From contig UQGU01000024.1 in NCBI GenBank assembly GCA_900540635.1, positions 1 through 33,852 on the forward strand: DNA of 33,852 nt. Reading direction: 5' to 3'. Below are positions 23,707-31,141 of this stretch, in pieces. Below the pieces are notes generated by a model. The model made no database searches, was not told the DNA's origin, and saw nothing but the letters and a program-made list of their open reading frames with translations. This DNA is from an uncultured Eubacteriales bacterium. Lineage in GTDB: Bacteria; Bacillota; Clostridia; Oscillospirales; Oscillospiraceae. The translations under genes and the position numbers were made by a program. Positions within the stretch are counted from its first letter, which is position 1, and every line of letters begins with the position of its first letter.

Positions 23707-23933
23707 CAAAAACCCCGCCCCCAAAATTTAGGGGCGAGGTAGAATTTACCCGCGGTACCACCCTAATTTACCCAAAAATGGGCATCTTAGACGCTCTATA
23801 ACGGGAGCTCCCGCCCCGGTCCTCCCGGGTGACGCAGGAAGTGGCGTGCAGCCGAACACCGAAGGGCTTTCACCGTCCCCTTCTCGCTAAAGGTGCCAAA
23901 CGCTGCTTGGTTTCTGCATTGTCTTTGCATATC
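23707..23933 (-). promoter_or_regulatory. T-box riboswitch upstream of alaS
   Basis: The minus strand carries the T-box sequence AGGGTGGTACCGCGG (23750-23764), followed by a terminator with stem CCTCGCCCC/GGGGCGGGG and a T-rich tail (23707-23739). The region between promoter and T-box is long enough for stem I. By context its specifier should be an alanine codon, but several GCN triplets occur and I cannot choose among them by eye. Confidence 0.9.
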
Positions 23934-23939
23934 GTGGCT

Positions 23940-23968
23940 ATTCTAACCACTTTTATGGGGTTTGTCAA
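23940..23968 (-). promoter_or_regulatory. Promoter of the alaS T-box transcript
   Basis: On the minus strand, TTGACA (23963-23968) and TAGAAT (23940-23945) are separated by 17 bases, just upstream of the T-box leader. Confidence 0.82.
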
Positions 23969-24060
23969 TAGGAAAAAGCAAAAATGGGCGTTTTTACGCA
24001 GACTCTGGGGCACGCTCTTTACTGCCCGGAAAACTGCCTCTGGAAAAATGCGCGGCAATA

Positions 24061-24069
24061 TGGTATATT
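24061..24069 (+). promoter_or_regulatory. Possible promoter of the sigma-factor operon
   Basis: TGGTATATT is an extended -10-like element 23 bases before the GTG start of the sigma gene. No clear -35 is present at 17 bases (TGGAAA at 24041-24046 is the best candidate). It is divergent from the alaS promoter, about 95 bases away. Confidence 0.4.
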
Positions 24070-24092
24070 TGCTGCAAAGGGGGGATGCACCG

Positions 24093-24614
24093 GTGCTTGT
24101 TTATATGTCGCTTATGGATTCAGCGGATGACAAGTCGAAATTTGAGCGGGTCTATCAGAGCTACAAGGGTCTCATGTTCTACACCGCCAACAGGATTCTG
24201 AACAACCCCCAGGATGCTGAGGATGCCGTACATACTGCCTTTGTTAAGATCGCGGAAAATATTTCAAAAATTCAGGAAGCAGTGTGTCCAAAAACGAAGG
24301 TCTTCGTCGTTACTATTGTTGAGAATACCGCAATCGATCTCTATCGGAAGAAAAAACGGCTGAACATCATTGATTTTCCGGAAGGGCTGCCCGAAGCCCC
24401 TGTTGATCTTGATGGCGGGACAATGCTGGCTGCCTGCATGGCGCGGCTGCCTGTCCGGTACCGACAGGTGCTTTTGCTGAAATACAGCTATGGATTCTCC
24501 AATAAGGAGCTGGCAAAGCTTCTGGGCATCACGGAAGCAAACGCCATCAAGCTGGGTCAGCACGCAAAGGAAAAATTTCAGGAAATTTGTGAAGAAGAGG
24601 GGGTGCTGCCATAA
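24093..24614 (+). CDS. ECF-type sigma-70 family RNA polymerase sigma factor
   Basis: This 173-residue protein has sigma region 2 (about 10-80), with FERVYQSYKGLMFYTANRIL, NNPQDAEDAVHTAFVKI and NTAIDLYRKKKR. Sigma region 4 (about 110-165) has LPVRYRQVLLLKYSYGFSNKELAKLLGIT as the DNA-binding helix-turn-helix. Regions 1 and 3 are absent, as in ECF factors. GTG at 24093 is chosen because AAAGGGGGG lies eight bases upstream; ATGs at 24105 and 24114 are alternatives, and longer versions run into the alaS leader. Its stop overlaps the next start (TAATG), so it is coupled to a membrane DUF4367 protein that is likely its anti-sigma factor. The inducing signal is unknown. Confidence 0.9.
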   Translation: MLVYMSLMDSADDKSKFERVYQSYKGLMFYTANRILNNPQDAEDAVHTAFVKIAENISKIQEAVCPKTKVFVVTIVENTAIDLYRKKKRLNIIDFPEGLPEAPVDLDGGTMLAACMARLPVRYRQVLLLKYSYGFSNKELAKLLGITEANAIKLGQHAKEKFQEICEEEGVLP

Positions 24615-25273
24615 TGGACGATTTTTTCAAACAAGCTGCAGAGGAATATCTGAACGCCCTCAGCAACAGTCTCCCTCAGCCGGAAGACTGTCGGCATAGC
24701 TTTAGCAAGCGCTTTGAAAAGCGGATGCGACTCCTGATTGCAAAGACTCTGCACCCTGTGCGGACCGCCATGCTCCGGGCCGCTGCCAGCTTCGCTGCCG
24801 TCCTGCTGCTGTTCGGTTCCGTTCTGGCTATAGACGTGGACGCACGGGAAGCGTTCTTTGGATGGTTAATGGAGCAGAACACGTCGTTTTCACATTTTGT
24901 TTTCACGAGAGACTCCGCAGAACCAGATCTTGCACAGTTCTACCCTGGATGGATTCCTGATGGCTATTCTCTCTATGACAACTATTCGATTCAAAACGGT
25001 CAGGTATTTCTGTATTCCAACGATCTCGGAGATATTTTGTCTTTTATTTACACTTCGTCTCCAGAGAATCTGGAAGTATACGTCTATACCGAAGCGTGCA
25101 GTCAAGAACCCTTGTCTGTTCATGGAGATGATGCGCAACTGTACATTCCGGAGGATACAACAGAAGCATCGGAACTCATCTGGCAGGATTCTCATGGAAC
25201 ACTCTTCCTGGTTTCCGGTAAATGTGGTAAAACAGTATTAGTCCAATTTGCTGAAAAAATTTTTAAAAAATAG
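24614..25273 (+). CDS. DUF4367-type membrane protein, probable anti-sigma factor
   Basis: The 219-residue protein has a cytoplasmic N-terminal part (1-53) with basic residues, one membrane helix (about 54-73, AAASFAAVLLLFGSVLAI) and an extracytoplasmic domain (about 90-219). The outer part has the DUF4367 pattern: YPGWIPDGYSLYDNY, a Tyr-rich strand, a V-H-G-D-D-A segment, LIWQDSHGTLFLVSG and a closing FAEKIFK. Proteins of this kind regularly follow ECF-type sigma genes in Clostridia. Coupling by a 1-base overlap supports a sigma/anti-sigma pair. Direct inhibition is inferred from context; no zinc-binding anti-sigma motif is seen. Confidence 0.82.
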   Translation: MDDFFKQAAEEYLNALSNSLPQPEDCRHSFSKRFEKRMRLLIAKTLHPVRTAMLRAAASFAAVLLLFGSVLAIDVDAREAFFGWLMEQNTSFSHFVFTRDSAEPDLAQFYPGWIPDGYSLYDNYSIQNGQVFLYSNDLGDILSFIYTSSPENLEVYVYTEACSQEPLSVHGDDAQLYIPEDTTEASELIWQDSHGTLFLVSGKCGKTVLVQFAEKIFKK

Positions 25274-25344
25274 TTTTGCCAAGTGTCCAAAAACGCCCTC
25301 GAAATTCGTTACGTTGTGTAGAACAGAAGGAAGGAGGTGAACCA

Positions 25345-25698
25345 ATGAAAAAGCGTATTTGTTCTATTATGCTCCTGATTGCACTTTTAATTCCGCTTTC
25401 CGCGCAGGCCGTAACACCTCGTAAGCCAAAAGTTATTCCGTACATAAACTTTAGTGGAACAACCGCAACTTGTTCTGTTTCTGTAATTTGTGATAGCACA
25501 AAGGACGCTATCTCTCTAACTGCAAAGTTGTACAACAGGAGCACCTGTATTGCTACATGGACGGAATCCGGAACCGGCAGTTTGAATTTCAGCAGAACAA
25601 AAACCGTTCAGCGCGGCAATACCTACAAGCTGACAGCAGACGTTACAATCAATGGCACAGCACTGGCTACGGCATCCACAACCGGAACTTGTCCATAA
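25345..25698 (+). CDS. Small secreted protein of unknown function
   Basis: The 117-residue protein has a clear signal peptide with cleavage expected after AQA (residue 22). The mature 95 residues are rich in Thr and Ser with alternating hydrophobics (INFSGTTATCSVSVICDS, LSLTAKLYNRST-like strands, YKLTADVTINGTALATAST), which suggests one beta-sandwich domain. Cysteines could form one or two disulfides. No named domain is recognised. ATG at 25345 follows an excellent site, AAGGAGGTGA. It lies 71 bases after the DUF4367 gene in the same direction, so it may belong to the sigma operon or be a target of the sigma factor. Confidence 0.82.
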   Translation: MKKRICSIMLLIALLIPLSAQAVTPRKPKVIPYINFSGTTATCSVSVICDSTKDAISLTAKLYNRSTCIATWTESGTGSLNFSRTKTVQRGNTYKLTADVTINGTALATASTTGTCP

Positions 25699-25804
25699 AC
25701 GCTCACTTCTCATTGCAAGATAAATACATAGGTGGTGTTTCCGATGCAGCTATAATAATCAGTAAGCTTAGAAGACTATCTACAAATTGCTTCGGAGGTA
25801 CATT

Positions 25805-26305
25805 ATGAAAATGATTAGAAAAATGGCTGCTCTTCTTATCGTTCTTTCCATGTGCATCGTTTTCCCCTGCGCCGCATTCGCAGCACCTGCCTATTGTGAT
25901 TCCACAGACAGCACCACACTAGTCGCGGAACCTGTATCTTTGCCCTCTCCAAATTTCAGTCAATCACCGTCCCAAGTCGCACCAATGGCTACGTCCAAAA
26001 ACTTCTCTTGTGAATCGGGGCACTTTGCCGAACCCTTGCAGTCCGACTACTATGTGATACAGGGCTCAACAAAGCTTAAAATCACCAGTATGACATGGAA
26101 TCCTCCCGTATGCGACATCACCGTAGGTTTCTTTCCGAGTGGAACAACCGGTACAGAACCATATGGAGTCAGACTTTCCGGTGGTTCAGCCTACAATCTG
26201 ACTATAACTACAGAAAATGTCCCCACTGGAATGTATTGGATCTACGTCTACAACAACGGTGACTATTCAGCCAATGGAGTGATTCAATACTCTGTCTCAG
26301 AGTAA
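25805..26305 (+). CDS. Secreted protein of unknown function, beta-rich
   Basis: The 166-residue protein has a signal peptide with cleavage expected after AFA (residue 26). A low-complexity Ser/Pro/Val stretch (about 30-65) is followed by a beta-rich domain (about 70-166) ending with TTENVPTGMYWIYVYNNGDYSANGVI and YSVSE. This resembles small carbohydrate- or ligand-binding beta-sandwiches in general form, but no family is identified. ATG at 25805 has GGAGG six bases upstream; an earlier TTG at 25787 precedes that site and is rejected. It sits in the same direction as the sigma operon, 106 bases after the first secreted protein, and is followed by a long hairpin. Confidence 0.8.
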   Translation: MKMIRKMAALLIVLSMCIVFPCAAFAAPAYCDSTDSTTLVAEPVSLPSPNFSQSPSQVAPMATSKNFSCESGHFAEPLQSDYYVIQGSTKLKITSMTWNPPVCDITVGFFPSGTTGTEPYGVRLSGGSAYNLTITTENVPTGMYWIYVYNNGDYSANGVIQYSVSE

Positions 26306-26340
26306 CAAAAGGTTGCCTCCTTACTGGGACTTAAAATCTT

Positions 26341-26380
26341 GCAATTCTGGCAGGCGGAAAATGCTATCTGCCAGAATTGC
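26341..26380. repeat. Perfect 13-bp hairpin upstream of the TraX gene
   Basis: GCAATTCTGGCAG (26341-26353) and CTGCCAGAATTGC (26368-26380) are exact inverted repeats with a 14-base loop. Neither side has a proper T tract, and the right arm ends five bases before the GGAGAGG ribosome site. It could be an attenuating or mRNA-protecting structure, or a scar of a small element. Confidence 0.7.
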
Positions 26381-26399
26381 TTACGGAGAGGTAAAGCTT

Positions 26400-27137
26400 A
26401 TGAAAAAAGGTACTCCTCACATCGATTATCTGCCTTTGATTGGCTGCCTGATCCTGGTCATCGATCCATTGTTGGTCTTTTTCCCCAGCGTCAGCGGCCT
26501 TCACGTCATCCGAACTATGGCATTCCCGATTTTTGCCTACCTCCTGGTTGAAGCATATGGGGACGGTGCGCATTTTTCACGGCTTGTGCAAAAATTACTG
26601 ATCCTTGCCATAGCCTTTGAAATTCCATTTGATTTGAATCAAACATGGAAGCCCTTTAACTTTCAGATGAACAATCTGTTCTTTACGCTGTTTTGCGGAC
26701 TTCTGATGTTGGGTGTTCTAAGTCAAAAGTGGAATGCTGCGCTGAAAATTGGAGCCGTCGCTGCAATTGCCGCCCTCAGCTGTCTGCTGCATTTTGAATA
26801 CGGACCGTGTGGAATTTTGACAGTCCTGTTATTTTACACAACACGATCTGCAAAATGGAAATATGTTCTGCAAATCTGTGGACTTCTGATTCTTTCATGT
26901 CTTTACGCACAGGTGGCCGTGAGAAGCGAAGTGATTTGGATGACAGCTCCCGGCGTTATCTCGCTCCCATCCGGCTCGCACATAGACGCACAATTTCTTT
27001 CCGCACTGTCTCTTATCCCGATTTTCCTCTGCACTAGGAATGGAAACGTTTCCAACAAAAATTACACAGTATATTGTTGTCTCCCATTGGCATATCTTGG
27101 AATCTATCTGTGTCGCAGAGTGATTATGGGGTTCTGA
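26400..27137 (+). CDS. TraX family membrane protein
   Basis: The 245-residue protein has about seven to eight hydrophobic segments. The start HIDYLPLIGCLILVIDPLLVFF and HVIRTMAFPIFAYLLVEAY, followed by EIPFDLNQTW and NNLFFTLFCGLLML, match the TraX family. TraX of the F plasmid acetylates F-pilin; chromosomal homologues in Firmicutes have no defined target and are related to membrane acyltransferases. ATG at 26400 has GGAGAGG about eight bases upstream. It is the last gene of the rightward accessory run. A role in modifying an exported protein or surface polymer is possible, the adjacent secreted proteins being the obvious candidates, but this is inference. Confidence 0.85.
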   Translation: MKKGTPHIDYLPLIGCLILVIDPLLVFFPSVSGLHVIRTMAFPIFAYLLVEAYGDGAHFSRLVQKLLILAIAFEIPFDLNQTWKPFNFQMNNLFFTLFCGLLMLGVLSQKWNAALKIGAVAAIAALSCLLHFEYGPCGILTVLLFYTTRSAKWKYVLQICGLLILSCLYAQVAVRSEVIWMTAPGVISLPSGSHIDAQFLSALSLIPIFLCTRNGNVSNKNYTVYCCLPLAYLGIYLCRRVIMGF

Positions 27138-27194
27138 TGTGAACCGAAACAGCTTAATAAACCAATTTCTTTCAAGAAAGCACCGTCCTAACAT

Positions 27195-27243
27195 AAAATC
27201 CCCCTAAAGCAGCCCAGGGAGAACCAAAGTCTGCTTTAGGGGG
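27195..27243 (-). terminator. Terminator after the FAD-oxidoreductase operon
   Basis: On the minus strand the 13-bp stem CCCCCTAAAGCAG/CTGCTTTAGGGGG with an 18-base loop is followed by ATTTTATG. It starts five bases after the stop codon of the leftward oxidoreductase and may also end TraX transcripts, though no T tract exists in that direction. Confidence 0.75.
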
Positions 27244-27248
27244 AAATT

Positions 27249-28814
27249 CTATGCCAAAACTGCCTCAGCCGTCAGGATGCCGTCAATGGCGGCGGACATG
27301 ATGCCCCCGGCATAGCCTGCACCCTCTCCCGTGGGGTAGAGCCCCCGGATGGCGGACTGCCGGGTCTCGTCCCGGAGAATGCGCACCGGGGAGGAGCTGC
27401 GGGTCTCCGGGGCGGTGAGCACCGCGTCCGGGTCGGCAAAGCCATGCAGCTTCCTGTCAAGCTCCGGCAGGGCCTGGGCAAGTGGGCCCGTGATGCATTC
27501 CGGCAGGCAGTCATGAAGATCACACCAGGTAACACCTGGACGGTAGGTGGGCTTCACGGTGCCGGGGCCGCTGCTGGGTCTCCCTGCTAAAAAGTCCTCT
27601 ACCCGCTGGGCAGGGGCGCAATAGCTGCCTGTGAGCTGATAGGCAGCCTGCTCTATCTGACGCTGCCAGTACATCCCGCCCAAGGGGCCTTTTTCCGGAA
27701 AAATAGAGGGGTTTACGGTCACCAGCAGGGCCGCATTGGCGTTCTCCCCGTCCCGGTCCGCGTAGCTCATGCCGTTGGTCACGGTGCGGCCCTCTTCCGA
27801 AGCTGCCGCCACCACGAAGCCGCCGGGGCACATGCAGAAGGTATACACCGTTCCGTCCTCCAGGTGCTGCACCAGCTTGTAGTCCGCCGGAGGCAGATGG
27901 GCATTCTGCCCGCCGTACTGGGCCTCGTTGATTTTTTCCTGCCGCTGCTCGATGCGCACACCCATGGCAAAGGGCTTCGGTTCCATGGGAATGCCCCGGG
28001 AAAGCAGGGTCTCGAAGGTATCCCGGGCGCTGTGGCCAATGGCAAGAATGGCCCTGTCGCAGGGAATCTCCTCCCCGCTTGCCAGCTTCACGCCGGATAG
28101 CCGATCTCCCTCCAGCAGGAAATCCGTCACCTGGCTTTGGAATTGCACCTCGCCCCCCAGGGCGATGATCTTTTTGCGGAGATTCTGCACCACCTCCAGC
28201 AGCACATCCGTGCCCACATGGGGTTTGGCGTCATAGAGGATATTCTCCCGGGCTCCAAAAGCCACAAATTGCTCCAAAATCCAGTGAATTCTGGGATTGC
28301 TGACGCCGGTGTTCAGCTTGCCATCCGAAAAGGTCCCCGCGCCGCCCTCGCCGAACTGGACGTTGCTTTTGGCGTCCAGGGTTCCGTTCTTCCAGAAGGC
28401 CGCCACCTTTTCATGGCGGGAAATTGCGTCCTCGCCCCGCTCCAGGACGATGGGCCGCTGGCCTGCCTGAGCTAAGATCAGGGCGGCAAACATTCCGGCA
28501 GGGCCGAAGCCAATGACCACCGGCCGTTTCTCCCGTTCCGGCTGCCGTTTCGGGGGCTTATAGCGCTCTGTGGGGGCCGGAGTTATCTTTTTGCTGCCGC
28601 ATTTTTTCAGAATTTTCCCTTCGCCGCTTTTCAGTGTCACATCTACGGTATAGATAAATTTCACATCCGGCTTTTTCCGGGCGTCTACAGACCGGCGGAC
28701 CAGGCTGACGCTCTGGATTTCCGAGGCGGAAATACGCAGAATTTTCGCCGCCTCAAAAAGCAGCACCGTCACGTCCTGTTCCGGCCCCATGGCAATGTCT
28801 CGAACTCTCAGCAT
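27249..28814 (-). CDS. FAD-dependent oxidoreductase (COG2509-type)
   Basis: The 521-residue protein has an N-terminal extension (about 1-90) with a small alpha/beta part typical of this group (VTVLLFEAAKILRISASEIQ). A Rossmann FAD-binding motif GFGPAGMFAALILAQAG begins near residue 100. The family signatures NVQFGEGGAGTFSDGKLNTG and GHSARDTF follow, and the C-terminus has GLYPTGEGAGYAGGIMSAAIDG. Substrate and electron acceptor are unknown. ATG at 28814 has GGGGAGG seven bases upstream and overlaps the end of the upstream flavoprotein gene by seven bases, so the two are coupled. Confidence 0.9.
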   Translation of the reverse strand: MLRVRDIAMGPEQDVTVLLFEAAKILRISASEIQSVSLVRRSVDARKKPDVKFIYTVDVTLKSGEGKILKKCGSKKITPAPTERYKPPKRQPEREKRPVVIGFGPAGMFAALILAQAGQRPIVLERGEDAISRHEKVAAFWKNGTLDAKSNVQFGEGGAGTFSDGKLNTGVSNPRIHWILEQFVAFGARENILYDAKPHVGTDVLLEVVQNLRKKIIALGGEVQFQSQVTDFLLEGDRLSGVKLASGEEIPCDRAILAIGHSARDTFETLLSRGIPMEPKPFAMGVRIEQRQEKINEAQYGGQNAHLPPADYKLVQHLEDGTVYTFCMCPGGFVVAAASEEGRTVTNGMSYADRDGENANAALLVTVNPSIFPEKGPLGGMYWQRQIEQAAYQLTGSYCAPAQRVEDFLAGRPSSGPGTVKPTYRPGVTWCDLHDCLPECITGPLAQALPELDRKLHGFADPDAVLTAPETRSSSPVRILRDETRQSAIRGLYPTGEGAGYAGGIMSAAIDGILTAEAVLA

Positions 28815-30025
28815 GATTCTGCCTCCCCTGCGTGCATTCCCGCCAGGCTGCCGGAGCTCCAGGCCCATTGCAAATTGTAGCCGCCGCAGTCTCCGTCCAC
28901 ATCCAGCACCTCACCGCAGGCATAGAGCCCGGGCACCAGCTTGCTCTCCATGGTCTTTTCGTCAAATTCCGCCGTTACAATGCCCCCCGCCGTGACCTGG
29001 GCGCTGTCCATACCCAGGGGCTCCGTCAGATGCACCCGGAAGCACTTGGCATTTGCCGCCGCCTGGTACAGGGCCTTCTCCGGCAGTTGGGCAATGGGCG
29101 TATTGAGGCCGATGCCTGTCTCCTGCACCAGCACCCGGCCAAGCCGGTTGTGGAGGATGCCCGTAAACAGCTCCCCGGCATTCAGGCCCGTTTTCCGCCG
29201 GGCAAACAGCATCTCCGCCAGAGCCTGCTCGGTCAGCTGGGGCAGCAGGTCCAGGCAGCAGAACCAGTCCCCTTTTCTCTGGCACACATCCCGGGAAATC
29301 TCAAAAATCACCGGGCCGGACAGGCCGTATTCCGTGAACTGGATTTCGCCGCTGCTTTCGGACCAAGGTTCTCCATCCCTGGAAATCTCCGCCCGACACT
29401 CCGCCCGGACGCCTTTCAGAGCGCTGACCCCGGGCCAGTCGGTTTTCAGCTGGACCAATGTGGGGCGCAGACGGGTGCAGCCATGGCCCATGGAACGCAG
29501 CAGCTTATAGCCGGACATGGAGCCGCCAAGCTTCGTGCCTGCCAGGCCGCCGCAGGCAATGATCAGCTTATCACAGTGCAGGGATTCGCCGCCGGTCTCA
29601 AGAGTGAAGCCTGTGGCTTCCCGCCGGACTTTTTGAACCTCACAACCGGTTTTCAGGGTGATATTGGGCTTTTCCAATGCAAACCGCAGCACATCCACCA
29701 CGGAATTGGCCTGATCCGAAAAAGGATAGACCCGCCCGGAGGCCTCCGCCACAGTCAGCAGCCCCAGCTCCCGAAACCAGGCAAGGGTGCGCTCCGGGGA
29801 GAACCGCTCCAGGGCATAGCGGGAAAAGGCCGCGTCATCTCCATGGAAGCCACCCTGGGCGGCATGGAGATTGGTCAGATTGCACCTGCCGTTGCCGGTT
29901 GCCTGGAGCTTTCTGCCCACCCGGGCCTGCCGCTCCAGCAGGATCACCCGGCATGCCGGATTCTCCGCCGCCCGCAGCGCCGCCGCCATACCGGAAGCAC
30001 CGCCGCCAATAATACCAACGATCAT
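28808..30025 (-). CDS. HI0933/YhiN-family flavoprotein (BaiN-like)
   Basis: The 405-residue protein starts with a Rossmann FAD motif, GIIGGGASGMAAALRAA (about 4-20), then RQARVGRKLQATGNGRCNLTN, the hallmark of the HI0933-like family. It ends with VPGLYACGEVLDVDGDCGGYNLQWAWSSG. The related BaiN was reported as a bile-acid 3-dehydro-4 oxidoreductase in Clostridium scindens, but most family members have no tested substrate, so that role should not be transferred. ATG at 30025 has GAGGA seven bases upstream. It is the first gene of a two-gene flavoprotein operon. Confidence 0.92.
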   Translation of the reverse strand: MIVGIIGGGASGMAAALRAAENPACRVILLERQARVGRKLQATGNGRCNLTNLHAAQGGFHGDDAAFSRYALERFSPERTLAWFRELGLLTVAEASGRVYPFSDQANSVVDVLRFALEKPNITLKTGCEVQKVRREATGFTLETGGESLHCDKLIIACGGLAGTKLGGSMSGYKLLRSMGHGCTRLRPTLVQLKTDWPGVSALKGVRAECRAEISRDGEPWSESSGEIQFTEYGLSGPVIFEISRDVCQRKGDWFCCLDLLPQLTEQALAEMLFARRKTGLNAGELFTGILHNRLGRVLVQETGIGLNTPIAQLPEKALYQAAANAKCFRVHLTEPLGMDSAQVTAGGIVTAEFDEKTMESKLVPGLYACGEVLDVDGDCGGYNLQWAWSSGSLAGMHAGEAESC

Positions 30026-30057
30026 ATTTCGTTCCTCATTTTCCTTCGTTTCCGGTT

Positions 30058-30086
30058 ATTATACACGATTTTGCCCCAAGGTACAA
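30058..30086 (-). promoter_or_regulatory. Promoter of the flavoprotein operon
   Basis: On the minus strand, TTGTAC (30081-30086) and a perfect TATAAT (30058-30063) are separated by 17 bases, 33 bases before the ATG. It is back-to-back with the promoter of the YlmH gene. Confidence 0.75.
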
Positions 30087-30115
30087 GAAAAACTTCTTCC
30101 CAGTGGGGCGAATCT

Positions 30116-30125
30116 ATGCTATAAT
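30116..30125 (+). promoter_or_regulatory. Extended -10 promoter of the YlmH-DUF896-Nudix run
   Basis: ATGCTATAAT contains a perfect -10 (30120-30125) with the TG extension. The best -35 at 17 bases is a weak TTCCCA (30097-30102). Transcription should begin near 30131-30132, only about ten bases before the chosen ATG. Confidence 0.65.
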
Positions 30126-30141
30126 GGAAGAAGGTGATGCT

Positions 30142-30927
30142 ATGGAACGCAGCGGAATTGAAAAAATCGCAAAAAATCCAGAGGACCGGCTTTTGCTTGC
30201 CAAGCTCTGGGACAAAATAAATGCCGGAGTCCGCAAAAACATTCCGGCCAATACCTGTTTCCTGGCTCCCAGGGAGCTGGAGCTGGCAGGCTTTCTCTTT
30301 GGGAATCTGCCGGGGCTGTACCGTTTCGGAGGCTATGAGGATGCGGAGCGGAAAATGCTTGTGTACCTTCCCGGCTACCTGGAGGAAAGTGCCTTATATG
30401 AAGACGACAGCCCTCTGTGCTGCCTGGAGGCAAGCTTCTTTGAAGCGGACAAGCTGAGCCACCGGGATTTTCTTGGTGCACTGATGGGCGCGGGCATTGC
30501 CCGGGAAACCGTGGGGGATATCTGCGTGGAGCCGGGCCGGTGTCTGTTTTTTGTGACCGCCGAGATCACGCCCTATGTGCTGGATAATCTCCGGGAGGCG
30601 GGCCGGACAAAGCTGCACCTCAAGCAGCTGCCCCTGCTGGGGCTTTCCATGCCGGAGCCGGAATTTCAGGAGATTCGGGACACCATGGCATCCATTCGGC
30701 TGGACAGCGTGATTGCCTCCGGCTTCCGCATTGGCCGGTCTCTGGCTGCGGACTATGTAAACGCCGGGAAGGTGAGCATTGACGGTCTGCCCTGTGAAAA
30801 GCCGGACAAGACCGTTTCCGAAGGGGCCAAAATCTCCGTCCGGGGGCTGGGAAAAATCAAGCTCTCCCAAATCGGAGGAAGGACAAAGAAGGACCGCATC
30901 GCGGTCACCATTCAGAAATATGTGTGA
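30142..30927 (+). CDS. YlmH-like RNA-binding protein with S4 domain
   Basis: The 261-residue protein has an N-terminal mixed domain (about 1-170) containing FLAPRELELAGFLFG and LSHRDFLGALMGAGIARETVGDI, typical of YlmH. A C-terminal S4 RNA-binding domain (about 180-240) follows: RLDSVIASGFRIGRSLAADYVNAGKVSIDG. YlmH of Bacillus associates with ribosomes and is linked to rescue of stalled peptidyl-tRNA; in many species it lies in the cell-division cluster, but no such genes are here. ATG at 30142 follows GAAGGTG; an in-frame ATG at 30124 overlaps the -10 and is unlikely. It is first in a run with DUF896 and Nudix genes. Confidence 0.9.
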   Translation: MERSGIEKIAKNPEDRLLLAKLWDKINAGVRKNIPANTCFLAPRELELAGFLFGNLPGLYRFGGYEDAERKMLVYLPGYLEESALYEDDSPLCCLEASFFEADKLSHRDFLGALMGAGIARETVGDICVEPGRCLFFVTAEITPYVLDNLREAGRTKLHLKQLPLLGLSMPEPEFQEIRDTMASIRLDSVIASGFRIGRSLAADYVNAGKVSIDGLPCEKPDKTVSEGAKISVRGLGKIKLSQIGGRTKKDRIAVTIQKYV

Positions 30928-30937
30928 GGAATCCGTT

Positions 30938-31141
30938 ATGAATATGAATGAAGTCATTGCCAGGATCAACGCTCTGGCAAAAAAAGCAAAGGAAGGCCCT
31001 CTGACGGAGGAGGAGCAGGCCGAACGAGACAAGCTGCGCCGCATCTATATTGACTCCGTCAAGGCCAATCTGGTGGGGCAGCTGGAAAACACCTACATTT
31101 TGCAGCCCGACGGCACCAAAAAGAAGGTCACGAAGAAATAA
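30938..31141 (+). CDS. DUF896 (YnzC-like) small cytoplasmic protein
   Basis: This 67-residue charged helical protein has the DUF896 hallmarks ARINALAKKAKEGPLTEEEQAER and RRIYIDSVKANLVGQLENT, forming a two-helix hairpin. The function is unknown; YnzC of Bacillus belongs to the SOS-regulated lexA region. ATG at 30938 has TGAGGA about seven bases upstream, ten bases after the YlmH stop. Its TAA overlaps the next ATG by one base, so it is coupled to the Nudix gene. Confidence 0.93.
   Translation: MNMNEVIARINALAKKAKEGPLTEEEQAERDKLRRIYIDSVKANLVGQLENTYILQPDGTKKKVTKK

Noticed and set aside
21373..23742. Long plus-strand open frame opposite alaS
   Set aside because: It is the antisense of a well-conserved synthetase, with no ribosome site or recognisable domain.
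23829..24092. Extended N-terminus of the sigma factor
   Set aside because: It overlaps the alaS T-box leader and promoter, and the residues do not resemble a sigma domain.
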